Below, in pieces: positions 1 through 7,459 of a stretch of 17,570 bases of DNA (positions are counted from its first letter, which is position 1; each line of letters starts with the position of its first letter). The DNA comes from Actinomycetota bacterium (GTDB taxonomy: Bacteria; Actinomycetota; Actinomycetes; Nanopelagicales; Nanopelagicaceae), in contig WLME01000007.1 of assembly GCA_009700365.1 (NCBI GenBank), positions 1 through 17,570 of the forward strand. Direction: 5' to 3'. Below the pieces are notes generated by a model that saw nothing but the letters and a program-made list of their open reading frames with translations, was not told the origin of the DNA and did no database searches. A program made the position numbers and the translations under genes.

Positions 1-1194
1 ATTGCACTGACGCTCTTTCTTTATGGAACGCTCCAATATAAGGACAACACTCCATTTCCCGGGATGGCAGCCCTCGTTCCCGTTATCGCAACAGCCATCT
101 CGATTGCGGCTGTTCATTCTTGGCCACGCATTTTAAGCTCGATTGGTAACAATCGTTTTGTGCAATGGTTAGGTGCTATCTCATACCCGCTCTACCTATG
201 GCACTGGCCACTCTTAGTTATTCCAGTTGTCTATTTCGGCCGAAGTCTTCACATATACGAACGCTTTCTTTGCGTCTTAGCGACGCTTCTTTTCGCACAC
301 CTGACACATCGATTCGTTGAAGAACCCCTGCGTCATGCGCAACTTCAACCCAGAACAATCGTTCGTGGTGGCGCGTTAGCGACTGTATTCGCACTTACCA
401 TCAGTTTAGGAATTTACTCTTCTAGTTCAGATCTCATTACCTTGCCTGATGGAAAGGCTTTCTCACTTACTGAAGTGATGCGGAAACCGATTGTGTATGA
501 AGACGGATGCCATGTTAATAACGGAGAAACGACTTCTCCGAACTGCCGTTATGGAAATGTTGGATCGCGTCGAAAGATTGTTCTTTTTGGCGATTCACAC
601 GCCGCTCAATGGATGCCTACTTTGGATAAGCTGGGACGCGAAAAGGACTTTGAACTAATCTCTCTCACCAAATCAGCGTGCCCAGGGCCATCTGTCGTAA
701 AAGTTGATACTGGTGAATATAAGAATGCTGATTGTTCTGCCTGGCGTAGCTACGCATTCAATCGAATCAAGCAAATTCAACCCGATGCTATTCTCGTAGC
801 AGGAATGCAGTACTTTGATATTCCGTCTGGATATACAGACCGCGCATCGTGGTGGCGCGAAGGCGAGAGAAAAACTTATCTAGCTCTCAAAGGCTCATCT
901 GATCACATCGTCTACGTCTCGGATACGCCGCACCCGATACGCGATATTCCAAGTTGTATCGCTGCGGGCAAATTAGAGAGATGCAATGGTTCGCAACGTT
1001 CTATCCCCTACTTCTCACCTGGTTACCAGCAGATTAACCCAACATCATGGCTATGTGCTCGCACGTGTCCAGCAATTATCGGATCAATCGTTGTCTATCG
1101 TGACTCCTCTCACTTAACAGTTGCAATGGCGAGAGCTCTATCTGTGAAAATGGATGTCGCTTTGACCCGTCTTGGAATATTCAACGCCGCGTAA
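1..1194 (+). CDS. Acyltransferase family 3 / SGNH-hydrolase fusion, 5' end cut by the window
   Basis: The reading frame is open from base 1, so this is the C-terminal part (397 residues visible) of a longer protein; the ATG at 64 is internal because the preceding residues continue the family pattern. The visible part begins in the last membrane segments of an OafA/YrhL-type acyltransferase 3 domain, with the typical S-Y-P-L-Y-L-W-H-W-P helix (around bases 180-213) and the R-F-V-E-E-P-L-R loop (around 310-333). One more helix follows, then an extracytoplasmic SGNH domain. That domain shows the GDSH nucleophile block at 589-600, a C-terminal D-S-S-H pair at 1102-1113 (Asp/His of the triad), and several paired cysteines typical of these domains. 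Such proteins usually O-acylate surface polysaccharides or other envelope glycans. The substrate cannot be read from the sequence. It lies 37 bases before tdk on the same strand, with no obvious functional link. Confidence 0.9.
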   Translation: MALTLFLYGTLQYKDNTPFPGMAALVPVIATAISIAAVHSWPRILSSIGNNRFVQWLGAISYPLYLWHWPLLVIPVVYFGRSLHIYERFLCVLATLLFAHLTHRFVEEPLRHAQLQPRTIVRGGALATVFALTISLGIYSSSSDLITLPDGKAFSLTEVMRKPIVYEDGCHVNNGETTSPNCRYGNVGSRRKIVLFGDSHAAQWMPTLDKLGREKDFELISLTKSACPGPSVVKVDTGEYKNADCSAWRSYAFNRIKQIQPDAILVAGMQYFDIPSGYTDRASWWREGERKTYLALKGSSDHIVYVSDTPHPIRDIPSCIAAGKLERCNGSQRSIPYFSPGYQQINPTSWLCARTCPAIIGSIVVYRDSSHLTVAMARALSVKMDVALTRLGIFNAA

Positions 1195-1231
1195 GTGAGC
1201 ACTCGATTGAAAAAAGTGGCAGGATGCCGCC

Positions 1232-1876
1232 GTGGCTGAGTTAATTTATTACTGCGGAACTATGGATAGCGGCAAGTCCACCCTTGCACTACAGACTGCC
1301 CACAACCACAAAAGCCGCGGACGATCGGGCTTAATCTTCACTAGTAAAGATAGGGCCGGAGCAGGTGTCATAAGTTCCCGCCTAGGCCTTCAATCTGATG
1401 CGATTGAAGTGGAGCCAACCTTAGATATTCATAAATTTGTCGTGGAGCATCTCTCGATGGGCGATCGAATTGATTACATCATCTGCGATGAAGCGCAGTT
1501 CTACCAACCAGATCAGATTGATGGTCTTGCAAAGATAGTCGACGGCCTAGGAATAGATGTTTACGCATTTGGAATCTTGGCAGACTTTCGCACGAAACTT
1601 TTTCCTGGTTCAGCAAGATTGGTTGAACTCGCAGATCGTGTGAATACACTGCAAGTTGAGGCGCTTTGTTGGTGTGGTTCTCGGGCAACACACAATGCCC
1701 GCACAGTCAACGGTGTCATGGTCACTGAAGGCGAACAAGTCGTTGTTGGAGATGTGGGAAGAAGCGATGAGATTGCCTACGAAGTTCTGTGTCGCCGTCA
1801 TCACATGCGACGAGTAACTGCCCGAGCATCTCGAGCAGGACATATGAGCTCTGAGCCACTACCTTTCAACCAATAG
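1232..1876 (+). CDS. tdk: Thymidine kinase (type II, zinc-ribbon form)
   Basis: Phosphorylates thymidine to dTMP with ATP in the cytoplasmic salvage pathway. The 214-residue product has the P-loop G-T-M-D-S-G-K-S-T at residues 9-17, the Walker B/lasso-entry block D-E-A-Q-F at 86-90, the nucleoside-binding stretch Y-A-F-G-I-L-A-D-F-R followed by F-P-G-S, and a C-terminal zinc ribbon made of C-W-C and C-R-R-H. Length and motif order match bacterial TDKs. The start is GTG; it is chosen because the P-loop begins only eight residues later, as in the family, and no in-frame ATG lies upstream. The ribosome-binding site is weak (AGGA around 1221). It is co-directional with the acyltransferase gene upstream and alcohol dehydrogenase downstream; salvage by tdk fits with the purine permease further along, but no operon with that gene is implied. 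Confidence 0.95.
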   Translation: MAELIYYCGTMDSGKSTLALQTAHNHKSRGRSGLIFTSKDRAGAGVISSRLGLQSDAIEVEPTLDIHKFVVEHLSMGDRIDYIICDEAQFYQPDQIDGLAKIVDGLGIDVYAFGILADFRTKLFPGSARLVELADRVNTLQVEALCWCGSRATHNARTVNGVMVTEGEQVVVGDVGRSDEIAYEVLCRRHHMRRVTARASRAGHMSSEPLPFNQ

Positions 1877-1900
1877 AATATTGATTCGAAGGGTAAGAAA

Positions 1901-2941
1901 ATGAACACTCGCGCTTATGCCGCTATGGCCGCAAAAGAGAAATTGGCACCTTATGAGTTCGATCGACGTTCAGTCGGCTCCCATGATGTAGCCCTCAGCA
2001 TTGCATATGCAGGAATTTGCCATAGCGATATCCATCAGGCGCGTGAAGAATGGGGTCCGGCGATTTTCCCGATGGTTCCAGGCCATGAAATTGCGGGAAT
2101 AGTCACAGCGATTGGATCTTCAGTAACAAAGTTTAAAGTCGGAGACAAGATTGGTGTCGGCGTTTTCGTTGATTCGTGTCGCTCATGTGAAAACTGCACG
2201 CAAGGTTTGCAACAGTACTGTCTTGAGGGAATGACCGGAACGTATAACCAATTAGAGCGCGACGGTACAACTGTCGCGATGGGCGGATATTCCAATTACT
2301 TTGTGATTAATGAAGATTACGCTGTACATATTCCAGAAAACCTTCCACTTGAAGGTGTTGCACCACTTCTGTGTGCAGGAATAACTCTCTACTCCCCTAT
2401 AAAGCACTGGAAAGTTGGTCCGGGTAAGAAAGTTGCAGTCATGGGTCTTGGTGGCCTAGGACATATGGGAGTCAAGTTCGCAGTTGCAATGGGCGCAGAA
2501 GTAACAGTTCTTTCTCATTCTGCAAAGAAGAAAAATGATGCTCTAGCTATGGGCGCTCACCACTTTATAGAAACTAGCGATCCAGCGGTATTTAAGGCCA
2601 ATGCAAAGAAGTTTGATGTCATTCTCAACACTGTAAGTGCTGAAATCAATATAGATGATTATCTCTCGCTTCTGAAACTCGATGGCACACTTGTGGTCAT
2701 CGGCCTACCCGGCAAACCGTACGCCGTTCATGTGGGGACACTTCTCAATGGCCGTCGTTCCATTGCGGGTTCAATGATTGGTGGAATTCCAGAACTCCAG
2801 GAAATGCTCAACTTCTGCGCTGAGAAATCCATCGTCAGCGATGTCGAGGTTATCAACGCTACTTACATCAATGAAGCGTACGAACGCACAGTCGCCAGTG
2901 ATGTGAAGTATCGCTTTGTTATAGATGCCTCAACTATCTAA
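1901..2941 (+). CDS. Zinc-dependent NAD(P)-alcohol dehydrogenase, cinnamyl-alcohol-dehydrogenase subfamily
   Basis: A 346-residue medium-chain dehydrogenase/reductase that interconverts alcohols and aldehydes, probably using NADP(H). Catalytic zinc ligands are visible as C40 (in G-I-C-H-S-D), H62-E63 (G-H-E) and C158. The structural zinc site is C93, C96, C99 and C107. The Rossmann loop G-L-G-G-L-G lies at 182-187 and is followed by L-S-H-S-A-K-K, the Ser/Lys pattern that in this subfamily suggests NADP preference. It resembles broad-specificity CAD/YahK/AdhC-type enzymes; the physiological substrate is unknown. The ATG start has a usable ribosome-binding site (AAGGG, 1889-1893). A TAGAAT box at 1874-1879, overlapping the tdk stop, could be a -10 element, but no -35 is clear. 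The 3' end overlaps the convergent DUF554 gene by 8 bp. Confidence 0.93.
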   Translation: MNTRAYAAMAAKEKLAPYEFDRRSVGSHDVALSIAYAGICHSDIHQAREEWGPAIFPMVPGHEIAGIVTAIGSSVTKFKVGDKIGVGVFVDSCRSCENCTQGLQQYCLEGMTGTYNQLERDGTTVAMGGYSNYFVINEDYAVHIPENLPLEGVAPLLCAGITLYSPIKHWKVGPGKKVAVMGLGGLGHMGVKFAVAMGAEVTVLSHSAKKKNDALAMGAHHFIETSDPAVFKANAKKFDVILNTVSAEINIDDYLSLLKLDGTLVVIGLPGKPYAVHVGTLLNGRRSIAGSMIGGIPELQEMLNFCAEKSIVSDVEVINATYINEAYERTVASDVKYRFVIDASTI

Positions 2942-3668
2942 AAGAATGTAACAACGTTGCGATTGCCGGTGCCAAAACTAGCGCCGGCAGAAGGTTTGCG
3001 ACAGGAATCTTCTTAATATCTAGTAATCGCAGCGCTATGCCCACAAGCATCAGTCCCCCGCAAATCGTCATTGCATCAATCTGATATGGCGCGAGGACCG
3101 AACCAAGGGCTAATCCGATGATTGTCCAAAAACCTTGATATAGGGCGACTGGAATAGCTGATGCAGCCACGCCCCATCCAAGAGTTGATGCGAATGCCAT
3201 TGCGGCAAAGAAGTCCAGTGAAGATTTCAGAATTAGCTGATCAATTCCTTGCGACATGCCATCGCTCACACTTCCGAGTATTGCTAATGGGCCGATAACG
3301 AAGAGCAGCGATGCCGAGACAAAACCTTCAACAAATGAACTCTCCTGAGAGGCCCTAAAACGTTTACGCAAATTTTCACCGAAGGCGTCTAATCGATTTT
3401 CAAGCGACATCGCTGAACCAATGAGTCCGCCAATCAGCATGGAAGCGAGGATTACAAGTAGAGAAGAACCTTTGGGAAGGGCCGATTCAAATGTTGAAGA
3501 CCACAAAGGCGATAGCGCTGATGCTGCACCGAGTGCAGTGATGAGACCGAGAACATCGGTGATGAGACTTTGAGATTTTCGGGTAATCCGTGAACCAGCG
3601 AGTATGCCAATTGTTGATCCGCCCAGGATCGCGACGATATTTACAAAAGTACCTAGGCCCACAAACAT
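2934..3668 (-). CDS. DUF554 (YqgA/YdfK-type) integral membrane protein
   Basis: A 244-residue, strongly hydrophobic protein with about six or seven predicted membrane segments. The N-terminus (G-L-G-T-F-V-N-I-V-A-I-L-G-G then G-I-L-A-G) matches the start of DUF554 proteins, and the following segments are rich in Gly and Ala as in that family. No biochemical function is firmly established for the family; transport or a membrane-organising role are guesses. The start codon at 3668 is the first Met of the conserved N-terminus and sits exactly six bases after a TATAGT box, so the mRNA may be leaderless. It is divergent from the YczE-like gene with only 22 bp between starts, so the two may be co-regulated. 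Its 3' end overlaps the convergent alcohol dehydrogenase gene by 8 bp, and no terminator is visible there. Confidence 0.85.
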   Translation of the reverse strand: MFVGLGTFVNIVAILGGSTIGILAGSRITRKSQSLITDVLGLITALGAASALSPLWSSTFESALPKGSSLLVILASMLIGGLIGSAMSLENRLDAFGENLRKRFRASQESSFVEGFVSASLLFVIGPLAILGSVSDGMSQGIDQLILKSSLDFFAAMAFASTLGWGVAASAIPVALYQGFWTIIGLALGSVLAPYQIDAMTICGGLMLVGIALRLLDIKKIPVANLLPALVLAPAIATLLHSFR

Positions 3669-3674
3669 TGTTTA

Positions 3675-3680
3675 ACTATA
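3675..3680 (-). promoter_or_regulatory. Putative leaderless -10 box of the DUF554 gene (TATAGT)
   Basis: On the minus strand TATAGT is followed by six bases (TAAACA) and then the ATG at 3668. This spacing would put the transcription start on or next to the A of the start codon. No Shine-Dalgarno is present. Function is inferred from spacing and from the known leaderless genes of actinobacteria. Confidence 0.55.
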
Positions 3681-3684
3681 GACT
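3679..3684 (+). promoter_or_regulatory. Putative leaderless -10 box of the YczE-like gene (TAGACT)
   Basis: TAGACT is followed by six bases (CCCCCA) and then the ATG at 3691. It fits the TAG-R-N-T form of the -10 used by the main sigma factor of high-GC actinobacteria. No Shine-Dalgarno is visible, so translation from a leaderless mRNA is the simplest reading. It overlaps the opposite-strand box by two bases. Confidence 0.55.
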
Positions 3685-3690
3685 CCCCCA

Positions 3691-4359
3691 ATGGATTTAA
3701 GCCGAGTTCTTGCCTTCTTTAAACCTCATAAGACCGTTCCGATTACTCCTTGGCGAGCTGAACATCGTTGGCAACTTTCACTTTCGCGCGTCGCAATTCT
3801 CTTCTTTGGTCTTGCCGTATTTGGACTGGGAGATTCACTTCTTGTTCAAGGCGATGTGGGAAATGCGCCATGGACCGTCTTCTCCCAGGGACTGACTTAT
3901 AAGACTGGGCTGAGTATTGGTTGGGCAACCTTTTTCATTAGCATCGTTGTATTGCTAATTTGGATCCCGCTCAATGAGCGTCCGGGTTTTGGAACCCTCT
4001 CCAATATTGTTTTGATTGCAACCTTTATCGAAATTGGAACGCACATCTTCCCTAAACAAAATACCGTTTTTGCCGGGGTCGCATTCTCTCTGCTCGGGAT
4101 CACGATGGTTGGCCTCGGTTCGGCTCTCTACATCACTTGCGGATTAGGCCCCGGTCCACGAGATGGCGCTATGACTGGAATCCACTTTAAGACCGGAGTG
4201 CGTGTGGGTCGTGTTCGAATGGGTATAGAACTCGTAGTCCTGACGATCGGCTGGCTCATGGGAGGTCGCGTAGGCATCGGTACAGCCCTCTTCGCCCTCC
4301 TGATTGGGCAATCTGTGGCCATTTTCCTCGGTGTTGTCGCGCGTCTGACTCATCAGTAA
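3691..4359 (+). CDS. YczE/YyaS/YitT-family membrane protein
   Basis: A 222-residue integral membrane protein with about five or six hydrophobic helices after a short basic, cytoplasmic-looking N-terminus. The family signature is clear: G-N-A-P-W-T-V-F in the first periplasmic/helix junction and G-L-G-P-G-P-R-D-G near residues 151-159, which corresponds to the conserved G-P-R-D-G of YczE-like proteins. The biochemical role of this family is not established, although the related Bacillus gene lies near the surfactin locus. The start at 3691 follows a TAGACT box by six bases. The gene is divergent from the DUF554 gene and is followed, after 103 bases, by the NCS2 permease on the same strand. Confidence 0.85.
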   Translation: MDLSRVLAFFKPHKTVPITPWRAEHRWQLSLSRVAILFFGLAVFGLGDSLLVQGDVGNAPWTVFSQGLTYKTGLSIGWATFFISIVVLLIWIPLNERPGFGTLSNIVLIATFIEIGTHIFPKQNTVFAGVAFSLLGITMVGLGSALYITCGLGPGPRDGAMTGIHFKTGVRVGRVRMGIELVVLTIGWLMGGRVGIGTALFALLIGQSVAIFLGVVARLTHQ

Positions 4360-4462
4360 GTAGACCGTGAACTAGCCTTTGGCCTAACTTCCCTCGGTCT
4401 GTGAGCCGTCATTTCGCACGGGGTCGCAAACACCCCCGTTACCAAAATCAGGAAGGTTCGTC
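4360..4462 (+). promoter_or_regulatory. Structured leader upstream of the NCS2 permease
   Basis: This 103-base gap has two inverted repeats that could fold. The first pairs AGACCG (4362-4367) with CGGTCT (4395-4400) and encloses a smaller hairpin, TAGCC (4373-4377) with GG-C-CTA (4381-4386, one bulged C). The second pairs ACGGGG (4418-4423) with CCCCGT (4434-4439) around a 10-base loop. A good Shine-Dalgarno, AGGAAGG (4450-4456), lies six bases before the ATG. A TAACTT box at 4385-4390 could be a -10, which would leave only the second hairpin in the mRNA. The stems could instead serve 3'-end formation of the YczE-like gene, although no T-run follows. I do not recognise a known purine riboswitch core. 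Confidence 0.4.
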
Positions 4463-5899
4463 ATGCTTGATAGTTTCTTCAAAATATCAGAACGTGGCTC
4501 AACCGTTGGACGTGAAGTCCGCGGTGGTCTCGTAACATTCTTTACGATGGCTTATATCGTGGCCCTCAACCCATTAATCATCGGTCTCTCAAAGGATGCT
4601 GATGGAAAGTTCCTTGGTGGTGGAGATACTCCAAACCTTGCACTCGTAGCTGCTATGACAGCGTTAATGGCTGGTGTTCTCACAATCCTTATGGGCGTTG
4701 TCGGAAACTACCCTCTCGCTCTTGCTACTGGTCTTGGTCTCAATACATTCGTAGCCGTTGGTATCGCGTCGAAGATGACGTGGGCTGATGCGATGGGTCT
4801 TATTGTCCTCGAAGGAATCATCATCACGATTCTCGTCCTTACAGGATTTAGAACTGCTGTCTTTAAGGCAGTACCTGCACAATTAAAGATCGCGATCTCA
4901 GTGGGTATTGGTCTCTTTATCGCGCTGATCGGTCTTGTAGATGCAGGCTTTGTTCGCCGTACAGGCTCTGGACCCGTTCCAGTAACACTTGGCGATGGCG
5001 GAACGTTAGTCGGCTGGCCGATTATCGTCTTTGCACTTGGACTCTTCCTCACCATTGCTTTGATGGTCAAGAAGGTAAAGGGCGCGATTCTTATCGGAAT
5101 CGTTACTTCAACTATCGTTGCAGTGATTATCGAAACATCACTCAAGATTGGTCCTAACTTTGATGGAGCTACCGGCAAAGTAAATCCAAAGGGTTGGGGA
5201 CTCAACGTTCCAGCAATGCCAGATAAGGTGATTGCAACTCCTGACTTCGGTCTCTTCGGTCATTTCAACCTATTTGGATCCCTTGATCGAGTACCTCTGA
5301 TCACGGTAATTCTCTTAGTGTTCACACTCTTGCTCTCAGACTTCTTCGACACCGTCGGAACAGTCACAGCAATTGGACACGAAGCTGGTCTGATTGACCG
5401 CGATGGAAACATTCCTAATAACGATCGCATTCTTCTTGTTGACTCACTTGCAGCTGTCGGTGGTGGCGTCGGAAGCATCTCATCGAACACTAGCTACATT
5501 GAATCTGCAGCTGGCGTTGGTGAAGGCGCTCGAACTGGACTCGCATCTGTAGTTACAGGTATCTGCTTCTTGCTCACAACTTTCCTTGCACCACTTGTAG
5601 CAATCATTCCTTATGAGGCTGCGACTCCTGCGCTTGTGATTGTCGGATTCTTGATGATGACACAAATTAAGGGTATCGATTGGGAAGATTATGGAATCGC
5701 TATTCCAGCATTCCTCACAATCATCTTGATGCCATTTACTTACAACATCTCAGTCGGAATCGGTGCTGGATTTGTAACTCATGTCGTGATCCGTTATATC
5801 CAAGGTCGTCGCAAGGATGTACATCCATTGCTCCTCTTGGTTTCTGGTCTCTTCATGATCTACTTCTTAACATCTCCTATCAATGCATGGGTTGGTTAA
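4463..5899 (+). CDS. NCS2-family purine permease (AzgA/PbuG-like)
   Basis: A 478-residue permease expected to import purine bases (adenine, guanine, hypoxanthine or xanthine) by proton symport across the cytoplasmic membrane. The N-terminus R-E-V-R-G-G-L-V-T-F-F-T-M-A-Y-I-V is the family's opening pattern. It is followed by the Q/N-type motif A-T-G-L-G-L-N-T-F, then the D-F-F-D-T-V-G-T block (around residues 293-300) and S-N-T-S-Y-I-E-S-A-A-G-V (around 344-355), which form the substrate and gating region of AzgA-like carriers. About 12-14 membrane segments are apparent. Length is slightly above typical because of an insert after the fifth or sixth helix. The start has a strong Shine-Dalgarno. 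A strong terminator follows 25 bases after the stop, so this gene ends its transcription unit. The exact purine preference cannot be told from sequence. Confidence 0.92.
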   Translation: MLDSFFKISERGSTVGREVRGGLVTFFTMAYIVALNPLIIGLSKDADGKFLGGGDTPNLALVAAMTALMAGVLTILMGVVGNYPLALATGLGLNTFVAVGIASKMTWADAMGLIVLEGIIITILVLTGFRTAVFKAVPAQLKIAISVGIGLFIALIGLVDAGFVRRTGSGPVPVTLGDGGTLVGWPIIVFALGLFLTIALMVKKVKGAILIGIVTSTIVAVIIETSLKIGPNFDGATGKVNPKGWGLNVPAMPDKVIATPDFGLFGHFNLFGSLDRVPLITVILLVFTLLLSDFFDTVGTVTAIGHEAGLIDRDGNIPNNDRILLVDSLAAVGGGVGSISSNTSYIESAAGVGEGARTGLASVVTGICFLLTTFLAPLVAIIPYEAATPALVIVGFLMMTQIKGIDWEDYGIAIPAFLTIILMPFTYNISVGIGAGFVTHVVIRYIQGRRKDVHPLLLLVSGLFMIYFLTSPINAWVG

Positions 5900-5924
5900 A
5901 AGAAGATTCCTTCAATTAGATGAG

Positions 5925-5958
5925 AAATCCCCGCCTCTACTTGAGGCGGGGATTTTTT
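5925..5958 (+). terminator. Rho-independent terminator after the NCS2 permease
   Basis: A perfect 13-bp stem (5925-5937 with 5943-5955) with a GC-rich core (CCCCGCCTC / GAGGCGGGG) and a 5-base loop TACTT is followed by a run of six T on the plus strand (5953-5958, partly in the stem). On the minus strand the T-run is only three bases. It mainly serves the permease but may also weakly stop the convergent ung transcript. It is the only clear intrinsic terminator in the window. Confidence 0.92.
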
Positions 5959-5979
5959 CTTCCCAAGATTTCTCTTTCT

Positions 5980-6630
5980 CTACCTTTTTAGATTCCAATC
6001 AATCGGTTCGCGTCCGCAACTCTCGAGCATTTGATTCGTTCGAGAAAACGGCCTCGAGCCAAAGAAGCCTCTATAACTACTTAAAGGACTGGGATGAGCG
6101 GACTCGATCTTCATCTTAAAATGATGTGAAAGTTCTTGGGCCTGCCTGCCCCATAAAATGGCAACGACATCACGTCTACCAAGTTCTGCTGCCACCTTCT
6201 CGGTTATCTCTTGCCATCCGATATTTGAATGACCATTTGCTACCCCAATCTCTGTCGTGAGCGAGCGATTCAAAAGCATCACCCCGTTTTTGCTCCACGG
6301 AAGAAGATCCCCTGATTCTGGAGCAACGACACCTAAATCTGACGAGAGCTCCTTAAAGATATTCTGCAAACTCTTGGGCAATGGAGAAACAGAAGGCTCA
6401 GTCGAGAATGCCAGCCCGTTTGCATGTCCCAGAGTGGGATAAGGGTCTTGGCCAAAAATCACGCATCGAACATCTTCTAGCGGAAATGTAAATGCACGAA
6501 ATATTTGTTGAGGTGAGGGTACGACTTCACTAAAGCCAATCCTTGAAAGTATCGATTCAATTTTCTGGGAAAGCGGTTGCAGTACCGGAATCCAGCTAGA
6601 GTGCACGAGCGAAGAATCGAAATCCTTCAT
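5980..6630 (-). CDS. ung: Uracil-DNA glycosylase, family 1
   Basis: Removes uracil from DNA as the first step of base-excision repair. The 216-residue product has the water-activating motif G-Q-D-P-Y-P at residues 60-65 (D62), an L-L-N-R stretch at 119-122 with the uracil-reading Asn, and the DNA-intercalation loop H-P-S-P-L-S at 179-184 (H179), followed by the usual R-G-F-F-G-S-R-P-F-S. I chose ATG at 6630, which has GGAAG eight bases upstream; a TTG at 6654 would add eight residues (M-N-Y-P-W-K-F-A) and enlarge the overlap with the ABC gene. With ATG the overlap is 35 bp, so the two genes are probably cotranscribed and translationally coupled. The stop lies beyond the terminator of the convergent permease gene. 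Confidence 0.95.
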   Translation of the reverse strand: MKDFDSSLVHSSWIPVLQPLSQKIESILSRIGFSEVVPSPQQIFRAFTFPLEDVRCVIFGQDPYPTLGHANGLAFSTEPSVSPLPKSLQNIFKELSSDLGVVAPESGDLLPWSKNGVMLLNRSLTTEIGVANGHSNIGWQEITEKVAAELGRRDVVAILWGRQAQELSHHFKMKIESAHPSPLSSYRGFFGSRPFSRTNQMLESCGREPIDWNLKR

Positions 6631-7384
6631 GGCGAACTTCCATGGGTAATTCAAAGACTGCGGACATATGTTCAGATGTAATTACCTGATCTATCGGACC
6701 CGAAACAGCAATCGTTCCCCCCTTGAGTATGAGCGCATGCGTGGTGCCGGCAGGAATTTCTTCAATATGGTGAGTTACCAAGATTGAAGCTGGTGCTGTT
6801 GCATCGGAGGCAAAGATAGAAAAGCGCTTGAGCAAATCTTCTCTTCCTCCGAGATCGAGACCAGCTGTAGGTTCATCAAGGAGCAGCAATTCGGGATCTG
6901 CCATCAACGCACGAGAAATCTGCACCCGCTTCTTTTCACCGTCACTCAAAGTTCCGTAGATTCGTTCGGCTAAATCCCTGACGCCGAATGTGGTGAGTAG
7001 TGCGACAGCTCTGGACTCATCCCACAGATCGTATGCCTCGTTCCAGCGGCCGAGTATTGCATAAGCTGCAGTCAGAACGACATCGCGAACCTTTTCGTCA
7101 TACGGAATATCTTCAGAGATGAGAGATCCGCAGATACCAATTCGATTTCGTAGTTCGAAGAGATCGATCTTTCCCATTTCCTTCTCGAGAACTAGGACAC
7201 GACCAGAAGTCGGAAAAATGCGAGTAGCAAGAATTTGAAGGAGGGTGGATTTACCAGCCCCGTTTGGACCCAAGACAACCCAGCGCTCACCTTCTGCGAT
7301 TGAAAAATCAATCGGCCCTAAAATCACCTGTCCACCCCGGTGGACGGAAACACCGTTCAATTCGAGAACGCGTTGTGTGGTCAT
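6596..7384 (-). CDS. Orphan ABC-transporter ATP-binding protein (COG1119/ModF-like)
   Basis: A 262-residue single ABC ATPase domain. It shows Walker A G-P-N-G-A-G-K-S-T at residues 39-47, an S-D-G-E-K-K-R signature in place of the usual S-G-G-Q, Walker B L-L-L-L-D-E-P-T, a D-loop G-L-D, and the switch H in V-T-H-H. No permease or binding protein is nearby, so the partner is unknown; some COG1119 proteins may not serve transport at all. A gene of this type sits next to serB in mycobacteria and other actinobacteria, as it does here, although here the two are divergent. The start is ATG at 7384 (M-T-T-Q-R-V-L-E-L); the frame stays open to 7639, but that part lies antisense to serB and has no family similarity. 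A TATCTT box ends eight bases before the ATG. Confidence 0.88.
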   Translation of the reverse strand: MTTQRVLELNGVSVHRGGQVILGPIDFSIAEGERWVVLGPNGAGKSTLLQILATRIFPTSGRVLVLEKEMGKIDLFELRNRIGICGSLISEDIPYDEKVRDVVLTAAYAILGRWNEAYDLWDESRAVALLTTFGVRDLAERIYGTLSDGEKKRVQISRALMADPELLLLDEPTAGLDLGGREDLLKRFSIFASDATAPASILVTHHIEEIPAGTTHALILKGGTIAVSGPIDQVITSEHMSAVFELPMEVRHEGFRFFARAL

Positions 7385-7392
7385 AGGAAAGA

Positions 7393-7404
7393 AAGATATA
7401 TCTT
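7393..7404. repeat. 12-bp perfect palindrome in the abc-serB gap
   Basis: AAGATATATCTT reads the same on both strands and lies 8 to 20 bases before the ABC ATPase start. AT-rich -10 regions form short palindromes by chance fairly often, so an operator role is only a possibility. Confidence 0.45.
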
Positions 7405-7453
7405 CCACACGCAAATCCGGTGAAATAGTCGGCAGAAGGCAAGTGATTCGCGA

Positions 7454-7459
7454 TAACCT
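7454..7459 (+). promoter_or_regulatory. Putative leaderless -10 box of serB (TAACCT)
   Basis: TAACCT is followed by seven bases and then the GTG start of serB. No Shine-Dalgarno is visible. The box lies in the spacer of a CGCGA/TCGCG inverted repeat, so binding of a repressor there would cover the promoter. Confidence 0.45.

Larger units (their letters stand above)
3669..3690. promoter_or_regulatory. 22-bp divergent region between the DUF554 and YczE-like genes
   Basis: The entire space between two divergent start codons is 22 bp. It contains two TANNNT boxes, one per strand, each six bases before its ATG and overlapping one another by two bases. There is no room for a conventional 5' leader or Shine-Dalgarno on either side. 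I see no convincing -35 element; any -35 would have to lie inside the opposite gene. Confidence 0.6.

Noticed and set aside
4360..4462. Classical purine riboswitch before the NCS2 permease
   Set aside because: The known conserved junction and loop-loop elements are not apparent, and the gap is short; kept only as a generic structured leader.
4708..5205. 165-codon open frame on the minus strand inside the NCS2 permease gene
   Set aside because: It is rich in Pro, Thr, Ile and Arg as expected for the complement of a membrane-protein gene, and matches no family that I know.
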